In this document: in pieces, positions 1-7,103 of the stretch
Layout of the letters: every line of letters begins with the position of its first letter
How positions within the stretch are numbered: position 1 is the first letter of the stretch
Made by a program: the position numbers and the translations under genes
Assembly (NCBI GenBank): GCA_934567355.1
Contig: CAKTJC010000011.1
Location: forward strand, 1 to 64,000
Length of the DNA: 64,000 bases
Reading direction: 5' to 3'
From: an uncultured Oscillospiraceae bacterium
Lineage (GTDB): Bacteria > Bacillota > Clostridia > Oscillospirales > Oscillospiraceae
Notes under the pieces: generated by a model
Told to the model about the DNA's origin: nothing
Databases searched by the model: none
The model's input: only the letters and a program-made list of their open reading frames with translations

Positions 1-72
1 GTCATTTGTTTATCCATGGCTTTATTATATCACACTTGGCGGTATCTGGCACTTTTTTCTGTGCGGGATTGC

Positions 73-210
73 CTTAGCTCAGAAATGAGTGAGCTGATTG
101 GTATGTCCGACCGGATCATGGTCATGTGCGACGGCCGCGTCACCGGCTTCGTGGATGGCCGGCAGGCGACCCAGGAGAACATTATGGCGTTGGCCACACA
201 GTTTGAGTGA
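73..210 (+). pseudogene. mglA: 3' remnant of sugar ABC transporter ATPase (MglA-like)
   Basis: From base 76 the frame reads [17 protein letters not shown] and then CDGRVTG, which is the conserved C-terminal region of the second ABC domain of MglA/RbsA-type ATPases (the stretch after Walker B and the H-loop). It ends at a TGA 19 bases before mglC, the usual mglA-mglC order. Upstream of about base 75 the same frame continues open but no frame resembles MglA; the preceding residues should be the hydrophobic strand before SSEM and are not. The gene is therefore either broken by a rearrangement near base 75 or the first 75 bases are an assembly junction. The rest of the ATPase and the binding protein MglB are not in the window. 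Confidence 0.7.
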
Positions 211-229
211 GCAAGCGGAGGATAGATAT

Positions 230-1252
230 ATGAACGGAACAAAATTGAAGCAACAAAATGTTGGAACGAAAGTCTGGGATGTCATCAAGGGAAACCCCAT
301 TGCCGTAATCCTGGTGATTGCAGCCATTGTTGTTGGCTGCATTGTGGATAATTTCTTCTCCTGGCCGAACCTGAGTAACCTGCTGAGCAATACGGCAGTT
401 CGCTTCTTGATCGCGCTGGGTGTGTCCGGCTGCCTGATCACCAAGGGCACGGATCTGTCCGCCGGCCGTCAGGTGGGCTTGGCTGCCTGCCTGTCCGGCA
501 TTCTGTGCCAGAGAGGCGATTACACCGGCAGACTCTGGAAGAGCGTTCCTGAAATGAACATCTTCCTGGTGCTGCTGATCGTCATTGCCATCGGTTTTGT
601 GGTGGGCCTGATCAATGGCCTGATCATTGCAAAGCTCCGGGTGCCTCCCTTTATCGCGACCCTGGGCACCCAGACCATCATCTATGGCATCGCCCTGGTG
701 CTCACGGACGCACAGCCCATCGGCGGCTTCCAGAAGATTTATACCAAGCTGATCACCGGCCGGATAGGCAACGTGCGGGGATTCCATATTCCCTATCTTG
801 CGTTTGTGGCGCTGGTATTTGGACTGCTGTTCTGGTTTATCTACAATAAGACCCGGCACGGCAAGTATATGTACGCCATCGGCGGCAACGAGGTGGCAGC
901 GGAGGTCTCCGGCGTCAACACCGCCAAGACCACCATCTGGATTTACGTTACTGCCGGTGTGATGTACGCCATCGCCGGTTATCTGCTGGCGGCCAAGTCC
1001 GGCGGCTCTTCGGCCGGTATGGGCAGCGGTTATGAGCTGGAAGCCATTGCAGGCTGCACCATCGGCGGCGTTTCCACCACCGGCGGTATCGGTACTGTCC
1101 CCGGCATCCTGGTGGGCGTGCTGGTGTTCGAGCTGCTGAAGATTATTCTGCAGTTCCTCAGCGTCAACCCCTACTACAACTACATCGTGCAGGGCCTGGT
1201 TATTGTCATCGCGGTGGCACTGGACATTCGCAAGTACCTGGCAAAGAAATAA
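230..1252 (+). CDS. mglC: Galactose/methyl-galactoside ABC transporter permease MglC
   Basis: A 340-residue polytopic membrane protein of the BPD_transp_2 family (MglC/RbsC type), forming the channel of a CUT2 sugar importer. Visible family features are the early TKGTDLSAGR segment, PPFIATLGT near residue 145, the cytoplasmic coupling segment YAIGGNEVAAEVSGVN, and the late GGVSTTGGIGT loop; about nine hydrophobic segments are evident. ATG at 230 is chosen because a GCGGAGGA ribosome site lies 8 bases upstream and everything before it in frame is non-membrane shadow sequence. It follows the mglA remnant and overlaps the next small gene by one base, so they are co-transcribed. Substrate (galactose, methyl-galactoside or another pentose/hexose) cannot be decided without the binding protein. 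Confidence 0.93.
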   Translation: MNGTKLKQQNVGTKVWDVIKGNPIAVILVIAAIVVGCIVDNFFSWPNLSNLLSNTAVRFLIALGVSGCLITKGTDLSAGRQVGLAACLSGILCQRGDYTGRLWKSVPEMNIFLVLLIVIAIGFVVGLINGLIIAKLRVPPFIATLGTQTIIYGIALVLTDAQPIGGFQKIYTKLITGRIGNVRGFHIPYLAFVALVFGLLFWFIYNKTRHGKYMYAIGGNEVAAEVSGVNTAKTTIWIYVTAGVMYAIAGYLLAAKSGGSSAGMGSGYELEAIAGCTIGGVSTTGGIGTVPGILVGVLVFELLKIILQFLSVNPYYNYIVQGLVIVIAVALDIRKYLAKK

Positions 1253-1497
1253 TGAATGAGCAGGAACTGAAAGAAAAAGAGCAGCGCCTGCAGGAGAGGG
1301 AACAGGAGCTGAACCGGCGGGAAAAAGAACTGTACGGTTTCTCGGCAGCAATGGATGCCAAGAAGAAGCTGCTGTATGGGAAGCTCCCCATCACCGTAAA
1401 GCAGGTCGACATCATTCTGTGGATCGCCGGAGGGCTCCTGGCAGTGGTGGTGCTGCTGATCATCCTGGAAGCGGCAGGAATCTTCAAAATCGGGTAA
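1252..1497 (+). CDS. Small coiled-coil single-pass membrane protein
   Basis: An 81-residue protein whose ATG overlaps the last base of the mglC stop, so it is translationally coupled. The first 30 residues are almost all E, Q, K, R and L in heptad-like order (EQELKEKEQRLQEREQEL), predicting a charged coiled coil. A single hydrophobic helix follows at about residues 54-74, ending close to the C terminus. I do not recognise a family. The position at the end of a sugar ABC operon suggests an accessory or assembly role, but this is only context. A strong terminator follows directly. Confidence 0.7.
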   Translation: MNEQELKEKEQRLQEREQELNRREKELYGFSAAMDAKKKLLYGKLPITVKQVDIILWIAGGLLAVVVLLIILEAAGIFKIG

Positions 1498-1502
1498 TCT
1501 GG

Positions 1503-1533
1503 AAGAGGACGGAAGAAAACCGTCCTCTTTCCT
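1503..1533 (+). terminator. Rho-independent terminator of the mgl operon
   Basis: A perfect 10-bp stem (AAGAGGACGG / CCGTCCTCTT, 1503-1512 with 1520-1529) with a 7-base A-rich loop, followed by TTTCCTTTT. It starts 6 bases after the small coiled-coil gene. Confidence 0.9.
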
Positions 1534-1604
1534 TTTGCTGCAAAATGCCGGAAAATCCGGCAGGGAAAAGGACAAAAATCTGTGGGAAGTATTCACAAAA
1601 AATA

Positions 1605-1633
1605 TTGCTTTTCTTTTTGCACTGTGCTATATT
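1605..1633 (+). promoter_or_regulatory. Sigma-A promoter for typA
   Basis: TTGCTT (1605-1610), 17-bp spacer, TATATT (1628-1633), 46 bases before the typA start. Confidence 0.65.
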
Positions 1634-1678
1634 CTATTGTTGAAAGTAAAGGAAATCCGATAAAAAGGGGAGCAGTAT

Positions 1679-3505
1679 ATGCCATCTCAAGATAAAATCA
1701 GAAATATTGCAATCATCGCCCACGTTGACCACGGCAAGACCACCCTGGTTGACGAAATGCTGAAGCAGGGCGGCATCTACCGCGAGAATCAGGCTACGGT
1801 AGAGCGCGTGATGGACTCCGGCGATCTGGAGCGGGAGCGCGGCATCACCATTTTGGCAAAAAATACTTCCGTCCACTATAAGGACTACAAGATCAACATT
1901 GTGGATACCCCGGGTCACGCGGACTTCGGCGGCGAAGTGGAGCGTATCCTGAAAATGGTCAACGGCGTTATTCTACTGGTGGATGCTGCTGAGGGTCCCA
2001 TGCCTCAGACCCGTTTTGTGCTGCAAAAGGCGCTGGAGCTGGGTCACAAGGTCATTGTGGCGGTGAACAAGGTGGATAAGCCCGACGCCCGCGTCCATGA
2101 GGTGATGGACGAGGTGCTGGAGCTGCTGCTGGATTTGGACGCCACCGACGAGCAGTTCAACAGCCCCACCATTTTCTGCTCCGGACGTCAGGGCACCGCT
2201 TCCTACAGCCCCAACGAGATGGGCACTGACCTCAAGCCCCTGTTCGAGACCATCATTCAGTATATCGATGCGCCCAAGGGCGATCCCGATGCGCCCCTGC
2301 AGATGCTGGTGTCCTCCATTGACTATAACGACTATGTGGGTCGTATCGCCATTGGCCGGGTGGAGCGCGGCACCATCAGAGTGAACCAGGAGGTCACCAT
2401 TTGCGATTACCATGATCCCGCCGTGAAGACGAAGGGCAAGGTGGTTGCGCTGTATGAGTTCGACGGACTGGCAAAGGTTCCCGTGCAGGAGGCTGGCGCC
2501 GGTGAGATCGTGGCACTTTCCGGCATGGCGGACATCACCATCGGCCGCACTCTGTGTGCCCCCGAGGCGGTGGAGCCGCTGCCCTTTGTGAAGATCAGCG
2601 ACCCCACCATTGAGATGACCTTCGCTGTCAACGATTCTCCCTTCGCCGGGAAAGAGGGCAAATATGTTACCTCCCGCAACCTGCGTGACCGGCTGGAGCG
2701 GGAGCTGCTGAAGGACGTGTCCCTGCACGTCACCGAGCAGGGCACCGATGCCTTCAACGTGGCTGGCCGGGGCGAGATGCACCTGTCCATCCTGATCGAG
2801 ACCATGCGCCGGGAGGGCTATGAGTTCTCCGTGTCCACCCCCCGTGTGCTGACCAAGGAAATTGACGGCAAGACCTGTGAGCCCATCGAGCGCATGGTTG
2901 CCGACGTGCCGGAGGAGTGCATGGGCTCCGTCATCGAGAAAATGGGTCGCCGCAAGGGCGACCTGGTGAGCATGACCCCCATGGGCAGCCGCTACCGCCT
3001 GGAGTTCCTGGTTCCCTCCCGTGGCCTGTTTGGCTACCGCAACGAGTTCCTGACCGATACCCGCGGCGAGGGCATCATGTCCTCCGTGCTGGATTCCTAT
3101 GCCCCCATGAAGGGCGAAATTGAGCGCCGCCTGACCGGCTCCCTGGTCGCTTTCGAGACCGGCGAAGCCGTTGCCTACGGCCTGGCTGCTGCCCAAGAGC
3201 GCGGCATCCTGTTCATCACCCCCGGCACCCCGGTGTATGCCGGTATGGTCATCGGCATTTGCAGCCGGAACGAGGATATGACCGTCAACGTCTGCAAGCG
3301 CAAGCAGCTGACCAACATGCGTGCCGCCGGTTCCGACGATGCCACCCGCCTGACGCCCCCCAAGATCATGTCCCTGGAGCAGTGCCTGGAATTCCTGGCG
3401 GACGACGAGCTGCTGGAATGCACCCCCAAGAGCCTGCGCATCCGCAAGCGCGAACTGGATCACTCCGCCCGTATGCGCGAGCTGATGAAGAGAAGAAATC
3501 AGTAA
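1679..3505 (+). CDS. typA: Ribosome-associated translational GTPase TypA/BipA
   Basis: A 608-residue full-length member of the TypA/BipA family, a translation-factor GTPase related to EF-G that binds the 70S ribosome and helps 50S assembly and growth under stress. The GTPase motifs are all present: G1 AHVDHGKTT (residues 14-22), G2 RGITI, G3 DTPGH, G4 NKVDKP. Domain II, an EF-G-like domain III with VAGRGEMHLS, domain V with GRRKGDL and the TypA-specific C-terminal region with SRGLFGYRNEF follow. The ATG has an AAAAGGGGAGC ribosome site. It is a single-gene transcript between its own promoter and a hairpin at 3513. Confidence 0.97.
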   Translation: MPSQDKIRNIAIIAHVDHGKTTLVDEMLKQGGIYRENQATVERVMDSGDLERERGITILAKNTSVHYKDYKINIVDTPGHADFGGEVERILKMVNGVILLVDAAEGPMPQTRFVLQKALELGHKVIVAVNKVDKPDARVHEVMDEVLELLLDLDATDEQFNSPTIFCSGRQGTASYSPNEMGTDLKPLFETIIQYIDAPKGDPDAPLQMLVSSIDYNDYVGRIAIGRVERGTIRVNQEVTICDYHDPAVKTKGKVVALYEFDGLAKVPVQEAGAGEIVALSGMADITIGRTLCAPEAVEPLPFVKISDPTIEMTFAVNDSPFAGKEGKYVTSRNLRDRLERELLKDVSLHVTEQGTDAFNVAGRGEMHLSILIETMRREGYEFSVSTPRVLTKEIDGKTCEPIERMVADVPEECMGSVIEKMGRRKGDLVSMTPMGSRYRLEFLVPSRGLFGYRNEFLTDTRGEGIMSSVLDSYAPMKGEIERRLTGSLVAFETGEAVAYGLAAAQERGILFITPGTPVYAGMVIGICSRNEDMTVNVCKRKQLTNMRAAGSDDATRLTPPKIMSLEQCLEFLADDELLECTPKSLRIRKRELDHSARMRELMKRRNQ

Positions 3506-3512
3506 AAACAAA

Positions 3513-3550
3513 GAGCCAGGCTTTTGAAGTGAACCCCAAAAGCCTGGCTC
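3513..3550. terminator. Bidirectional terminator shared by typA and the CsoR-type gene
   Basis: 13-bp perfect stem GAGCCAGGCTTTT (3513-3525) / AAAAGCCTGGCTC (3538-3550). It lies between two converging genes and has T-rich or A-rich runs built into the stem, so it can work on either strand. Confidence 0.85.
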
Positions 3551-3553
3551 AGA

Positions 3554-3895
3554 TTATTTCATGAACTTGTCAATTGCCTGGCAGAGGTCGTCGATGGCCT
3601 CCTGATCTCCGGCGGCTACCGCGTCTACCATGCAGTGGCGCATGTGATCCTTTAGGATTACCTTGCCGGTGTTGTCCAGCGCGGAGCGGACGGCGGCAAG
3701 CTGGATCAGCACATCGGAGCAGTCCTCCCCGTTTTCCACCATTTTGCGCACCTTTTCCAGGTGTCCGATGGCGCGGGAGAGGCGATTGAGCACCGCCTTT
3801 TGATTCTCATGGACATGACCGTGGGAATGGGGGATCCCGTGGGCATGCAGATAGGCATGGTCGTGTTCGTGCTCATGCGCGTGCGGTTCGTCCAT
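3554..3895 (-). CDS. CsoR/RcnR-family metal-sensing repressor with N-terminal His-rich tail
   Basis: A 113-residue DUF156 (CsoR/RcnR/FrmR) all-helical repressor. The core begins near residue 32 (KAVLNRLSRAIGHLEKV), with the conserved Cys of the metal site in EDCSDVLIQL and the conserved His and Cys in DHMRHCMVDA. Ahead of the core is an unusual 30-residue tail with about ten His, as in HEHEHDHAYLHAHG, which should bind Ni, Co, Cu or Zn. It is divergent from a His-rich protein and CooT, so nickel is the most likely signal; this is inference, since Cu and formaldehyde sensors share the fold. The shared intergenic region carries opposed promoters and a C-run/G-run palindrome of the type this family binds. 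Confidence 0.88.
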   Translation of the reverse strand: MDEPHAHEHEHDHAYLHAHGIPHSHGHVHENQKAVLNRLSRAIGHLEKVRKMVENGEDCSDVLIQLAAVRSALDNTGKVILKDHMRHCMVDAVAAGDQEAIDDLCQAIDKFMK

Positions 3896-3924
3896 TTCCC
3901 GTCACCTCCCGTGCTTTTTGCATT

Positions 3925-4018
3925 ATTATACCCCGAAAACTGCCGCCGTGCAAGCCCCACGGGGGGATATTTGCAAAGAAATAAATGTTTTGACAGGGTT
4001 GACAGAACGGGATATAAT
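3925..4018. promoter_or_regulatory. Divergent promoters and probable CsoR/RcnR-type operator
   Basis: Minus-strand promoter for the repressor: TTGCAC (3953-3948), 17 bp, TATAAT (3930-3925). Plus-strand promoter for the His-rich gene: TTGACA (3990-3995), 17 bp, TATAAT (4013-4018). Between them is CCCCACGGGGGG (3955-3966), and TACCCC overlaps the minus -10. C-run/G-run inverted repeats are typical of CsoR/RcnR operators, so autoregulation plus control of the nickel genes is inferred. Confidence 0.7.
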
Positions 4019-4046
4019 AATAAAAAAAGAGTAAAGGAGCCTTTTT

Positions 4047-4424
4047 ATGCACCTCGATCACGATCATACCGTCGGTGCTCACACCCATGAGCACGACCAT
4101 CACCTGACCCATGAAGAAATGCACGCCATGGGCATCCCTCATGACCACGCGCATGACCATGAACACGACCACGGGCATGACTGCGCCCATGCCTGCGACA
4201 GCTGCGCCTCCAAGTGCGAGCACACCCCTATGGAGGAGCTGACGGCGCTGATGCAGTATATGGTGGGGCACAACGCTGCCCATGCCCGGGAGCTGGCCGA
4301 CCTGGCCGTGCAGCTTGACCACAACGGCAACCACACCGCCTATGAGCAGGTGATGGCCGCCGTGTCCGATTTCGAAAAGGGCAATCTGCGCCTGACTGCA
4401 GTGCTCTCCAGCCTGAAAGGATAA
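4047..4424 (+). CDS. Histidine-rich putative metal-binding protein
   Basis: A 125-residue cytoplasmic-looking protein. Residues 1-60 hold more than twenty His, many in HDH or HEHDH pairs, and a CxxC-containing stretch (CAHACDSCASKC). Residues 62-125 are a helical segment without His clusters (MEELTALMQYMVGHNAAHA). No signal peptide is present. His-rich proteins of this kind act as nickel stores or chaperones (Hpn-like in function, not shown to be homologous). It is five bases upstream of cooT and is transcribed from a consensus promoter opposite a CsoR-type repressor. The His tail of that repressor and this protein share a MGIPHDHAHDHEH / HGIPHSHGHVHE pattern, so the two may have a common origin. 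Confidence 0.75.
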   Translation: MHLDHDHTVGAHTHEHDHHLTHEEMHAMGIPHDHAHDHEHDHGHDCAHACDSCASKCEHTPMEELTALMQYMVGHNAAHARELADLAVQLDHNGNHTAYEQVMAAVSDFEKGNLRLTAVLSSLKG

Positions 4425-4429
4425 TCGCT

Positions 4430-4627
4430 ATGTGTCTTTCTACCGTTTATAAGAACAAGATGACTCCCGAAACGGTGCTCATGAAGAATGTGATGTCCAT
4501 CGAGTGCCGCGACGGCGTGGTGATCCTCACCGACCTGATGGAGCGCCAGGTGGCCGTGGAGGGCACCCTGGAAAAGGCCAATCTGGTGGATGGCTATGTC
4601 ATTGTGAAGGAGTCCATCCCTGCGTAA
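4430..4627 (+). CDS. cooT: CooT-family nickel-binding protein
   Basis: A 65-residue protein that begins MCLSTVY, the hallmark of CooT, whose Cys2 is the Ni(II) ligand in the dimer of the Rhodospirillum rubrum protein involved in Ni delivery to CO dehydrogenase. The length matches the family (about 61-66 residues) and the beta-rich body (NVMSIECRDGVVILTDL) fits. It follows the His-rich gene by five bases. No CO dehydrogenase or other nickel enzyme is in the window, so the client is unknown. Confidence 0.88.
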   Translation: MCLSTVYKNKMTPETVLMKNVMSIECRDGVVILTDLMERQVAVEGTLEKANLVDGYVIVKESIPA

Positions 4628-4631
4628 GCAC

Positions 4632-4679
4632 ATCGGGGCAGACATTAAGGAAATGTTAAGGTCTGCCCCGATATTTTTT
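4632..4679 (+). terminator. Terminator after cooT
   Basis: 12-bp perfect stem ATCGGGGCAGAC (4632-4643) / GTCTGCCCCGAT (4661-4672), then ATTTTTTC. Confidence 0.92.
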
Positions 4680-4681
4680 CG

Positions 4682-4710
4682 TTGTAAAACGTAAAAAGCT
4701 GTGCTACAAT
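4682..4710 (+). promoter_or_regulatory. Sigma-A promoter for the COG2426 gene
   Basis: TTGTAA (4682-4687), 17 bp, TACAAT (4705-4710). The -10 overlaps the most upstream in-frame ATG (4701), which rules that codon out as the start of the gene. Confidence 0.65.
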
Positions 4711-4769
4711 CAGTGGTAAGAGTTCTCGTTTTCTGTGCCGGGCACAGAGGACGAAAGGGGGGGCGGCAG

Positions 4770-5243
4770 GTGCTTCGCCACTATTTGTTTGTCTTTTTTC
4801 TGTCCATGGTACCGCTGATTGAGCTGCGCGGCGCGATCCCGATTGCGGTCGGCCTGGGGATCGATCCGATCCGTGCGATCATTGTGTGCGCAGTGGGAAA
4901 TCTCCTGCCTGTGCCGGTGATCTATTTCTTTGCGCGGAAGTTCCTGAACTGGGGGCTGGATAAGCGCTATATCAGCCGCATTTGCCATTTCTTTCACGAT
5001 AAGGGTGAGCGGGCCGGCGCAAAGCTTTCCCGGAAGGCCGGAAAGGCCGGACTGATGGTGGCATTGGCGTTGTTCGTCGGGATCCCCATTCCCGGAACCG
5101 GTGCGTGGACGGGCACTCTGGGCGCCAGCTTCCTGAATATGGGCATAAAGGAAACTGCCCTCTCCGTCGGTGCCGGAGTTGCCATTGCGGCAGTGATCAT
5201 GACCGCCGTCAGCTTGGCCGGTGTACATGTATTTGGATTATAA
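4770..5243 (+). CDS. COG2426 (small multidrug export-type) membrane protein
   Basis: A 157-residue membrane protein with about four to five hydrophobic segments and the family motifs PLIELRGAIPIA near the N terminus and GIPIPGTGAWTG near residue 110. The family is annotated as putative small multidrug export protein but its substrate is not established. The start is taken as GTG 4770 because AAAGGGGGGG precedes it, while the upstream ATG at 4701 lies inside the promoter. It is followed after 13 bases by the HIT gene. Confidence 0.85.
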   Translation: MLRHYLFVFFLSMVPLIELRGAIPIAVGLGIDPIRAIIVCAVGNLLPVPVIYFFARKFLNWGLDKRYISRICHFFHDKGERAGAKLSRKAGKAGLMVALALFVGIPIPGTGAWTGTLGASFLNMGIKETALSVGAGVAIAAVIMTAVSLAGVHVFGL

Positions 5244-5256
5244 GGAGTGTATTGAT

Positions 5257-5598
5257 ATGAACGATTGCCTGTTCTGCAAGATCATTGCGGGGGAGATCCC
5301 CTCCAACAAGGTATATGAGGATGACAAGATCCTGGCTTTCCGGGATATTGCGCCCCAGGCGCCCACTCACATCCTGGTGATTCCCAAGACGCACATTTCC
5401 GGCGTCAGCGGCGTTACGGCCGAAAACAGTGCCGTGGTCGCTCACATTTTTGAGATCATCCCGCGGATCGCCGCTGCCGAAGGGCTGACGGGCGGCTACC
5501 GCGTGGTTTCCAACTGCGGCGAGGACGCCGGGCAGACGGTGCCCCACCTGCATTTCCACATTCTCGGCGGCAAAAAACTGGCGCTGGATATGGCGTAA
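5257..5598 (+). CDS. HIT-family nucleotide-binding hydrolase (Hint-like)
   Basis: A 113-residue protein with the N-terminal DCLFCKIIAGEIPS segment, the PTHILVIPKTHI strand and the catalytic histidine triad HLHFHILGG at residues 95-103. This is the standard length and order for Hint/PKCI-type HIT proteins, which hydrolyse adenosine 5'-phosphoramidates. ATG 5257 is preceded by AAGGAG. A terminator follows 10 bases downstream. Confidence 0.95.
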   Translation: MNDCLFCKIIAGEIPSNKVYEDDKILAFRDIAPQAPTHILVIPKTHISGVSGVTAENSAVVAHIFEIIPRIAAAEGLTGGYRVVSNCGEDAGQTVPHLHFHILGGKKLALDMA

Positions 5599-5605
5599 AT
5601 ATCGT

Positions 5606-5645
5606 ATAAGCCCCTGCACACCGCTTTGGTGCGCAGGGGCTTTGC
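5606..5645. terminator. Terminator between HIT gene and the converging SLH gene
   Basis: About 15-bp stem AAGCCCCTGCACACC / GGTGCGCAGGGGCTT with loop GCTTT, one mismatch, followed by TTGC. It lies between convergent genes. Confidence 0.85.
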
Positions 5646-5656
5646 TATCAGCTCTG

Positions 5657-6823
5657 TTATGCGTTTTGCGGATACCGGCTTGCCTGGTACAGAATGTCGG
5701 CGGCGTCGGCACGGGTCAGGGTGGGGGAGGAGAACAGGAAGCCGTTCTGGGCGGCAATCTCCTGACTGCCGGTGCTGACCGTTTCCTCCTGGGCGGACAG
5801 GGCGGGCTGCTCCCGGCATTCCAGCTTCAGCGCACTGCACAGCATGGCGGCGGCATCCTCAGCGCTGACCGGCGTGTCAGGGTCAAAGGTGTCTGCGGCT
5901 TCCAGGCGGGAGGTCAGGCCGGAGCGGATGGCGGCGGCCAGATAGGGCTTGAGCCACTGGGGCACGTCGGAGTAGCCGGTCTCGGTCACGGCCTCGTCCG
6001 TGGGCAGGTTCAGCGCCCGCACCAGCATGGTCACGAATTCCCCGCGGGATACCGGCTTATCCGGGGAAAAGCAGGGACTGCCGCCGATGTTTTCACCCAC
6101 AAAAATGCCGGTATTCTTCATCCATTCCGCCGTAAAGCGGCAGCTCTTGCCGGCAGTGTCCGTATATTGCCGGGCGTCCGTGGGCTTGAGGATGCTTACG
6201 GTGACGGTGGCCTCGCGGGAGGTCTTCCCGGCGGGGTCGGTGGCGGTGAAGGTGAAGGAATCTACGCCCACCTTGTTCTTTTTCGGCGTGTAGGTGAAGC
6301 TTCCGTCGGGGCTGATCTCAATGGTGCCCCGCTTGGGCGGGCGGGTCAGGGTGAACTGCATTTCCTGCCCTTCCGGGTCGCGCACCTTCAGCGTCCCGGC
6401 GACCTCCAGATTCTTATAGGTCTCGAAGGCGCAGTCCTCCGCGATGGGGGCTTTGTTCTCCCTGCCCCGGATGGACAGGGTCATGGTAGCCTCTCCTGCC
6501 AGACCGTTGGAGAATACCGGCAGATAGGTGATGGTGGCGGTGGCGTCGTCCTGGGTCGTGCCGGACACAAAGGTCATTTCATTCACCTGCTGCGCCGTCA
6601 GTACATCGCCGGGGCGGAGCATCCGCTCGCCCAGCATCAATAGCCCCTGCTCCTTCTCCGGCAGACCGGTCAGGCAGATGCCGGAAAGCGCCGCCTCTCC
6701 GGCGGTAAATTCCTCCGCGCCGAAGCAGTAGACGTCCTGGCTGTCAATTTCCGCCGCCGAGGCGGACAGGGTCAGCCCCGCCGCCAGCAGCAGGCCGAAA
6801 GCGGGGCGCAGGATGTGTTTCAT
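5657..6823 (-). CDS. Secreted protein with Ig-like/cadherin-like repeats and C-terminal SLH-type region
   Basis: A 388-residue exported protein. A Sec signal peptide (MKHILRPAFGLLLAAGLTLS...ASA) is cut near residue 24. Residues 100-215 hold two Big-type/Ig-like strands, the second clear as DPEGQEMQFTLTRPPKRG, then FTYTPKKNKVGVDSFTFTATD, typical of Bacterial Ig or VCBS-like domains. The last 150 residues resemble two S-layer homology repeats (PVSRGEFVTMLVRALNLP; PYLAAAIRSGLTS; DTPVSAEDAAAMLCSAL; LTRADAADILYQASR). A surface-anchored structural or adhesive protein is the likely role. ATG 6823 has GGAGGG six bases upstream; an earlier TTG is less likely. No operon partner. Confidence 0.8.
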   Translation of the reverse strand: MKHILRPAFGLLLAAGLTLSASAAEIDSQDVYCFGAEEFTAGEAALSGICLTGLPEKEQGLLMLGERMLRPGDVLTAQQVNEMTFVSGTTQDDATATITYLPVFSNGLAGEATMTLSIRGRENKAPIAEDCAFETYKNLEVAGTLKVRDPEGQEMQFTLTRPPKRGTIEISPDGSFTYTPKKNKVGVDSFTFTATDPAGKTSREATVTVSILKPTDARQYTDTAGKSCRFTAEWMKNTGIFVGENIGGSPCFSPDKPVSRGEFVTMLVRALNLPTDEAVTETGYSDVPQWLKPYLAAAIRSGLTSRLEAADTFDPDTPVSAEDAAAMLCSALKLECREQPALSAQEETVSTGSQEIAAQNGFLFSSPTLTRADAADILYQASRYPQNA

Positions 6824-6887
6824 GTTTGATCCCTCCAAAAAATGATTTCAGAGGTATTGTTTGCCAGCAATGGAAGTTTTATTCCAA

Positions 6888-7050
6888 GGAAACTCTGAAT
6901 AAATCCCCTTCAGCTGAACAGCGGGTCTTTTGCCCCCATGCCGCAGGATGAAAAATGGGAAATACACAAAGTATTCCTCCATTTTTCATCCTTTGCCTGA
7001 GGACAAAATCCTTCGCTGCCAGCTCTTGCCGATTTCATCAGAGGTTCCCT
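6888..7050 (+). repeat. Interspersed palindromic element, copy A
   Basis: 163 bp between 18-bp imperfect terminal inverted repeats (GGAAACTCTGAATAAATC at 6888 and GATTTCATCAGAGGTTCC at 7031-7048). The arms GGATGAAAAATGG (6946-6958) and CCATTTTTCATCC (6979-6991) pair perfectly around the family centre GGGAAATACACAAAGTATTCC. Copies of the same family occur at eight other intergenic sites in this window. The right end abuts the terminator of the DUF4349 gene. Confidence 0.88.
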
Positions 7051-7051
7051 C

Positions 7052-7092
7052 AAAAAGACCGCCGCTGTTTTGATGCAGCGGCGGCCTTTTTG
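7052..7092 (-). terminator. Terminator of the DUF4349 lipoprotein gene
   Basis: Stem AAAAAGACCGCCGCTG / CAGCGGCGGCCTTTTT with one unpaired base and a TTTTGATG loop; the minus-strand transcript ends in a T-run. Confidence 0.88.
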
Positions 7093-7103
7093 GATCGAAT
7101 CCT

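Noticed and set aside
1973..3511. 512-codon open frame antisense to typA
   Set aside because: Mirrors typA codon structure; the composition is His/Gln/Leu/Gly rich as expected of a reverse shadow, and there is no ribosome site.
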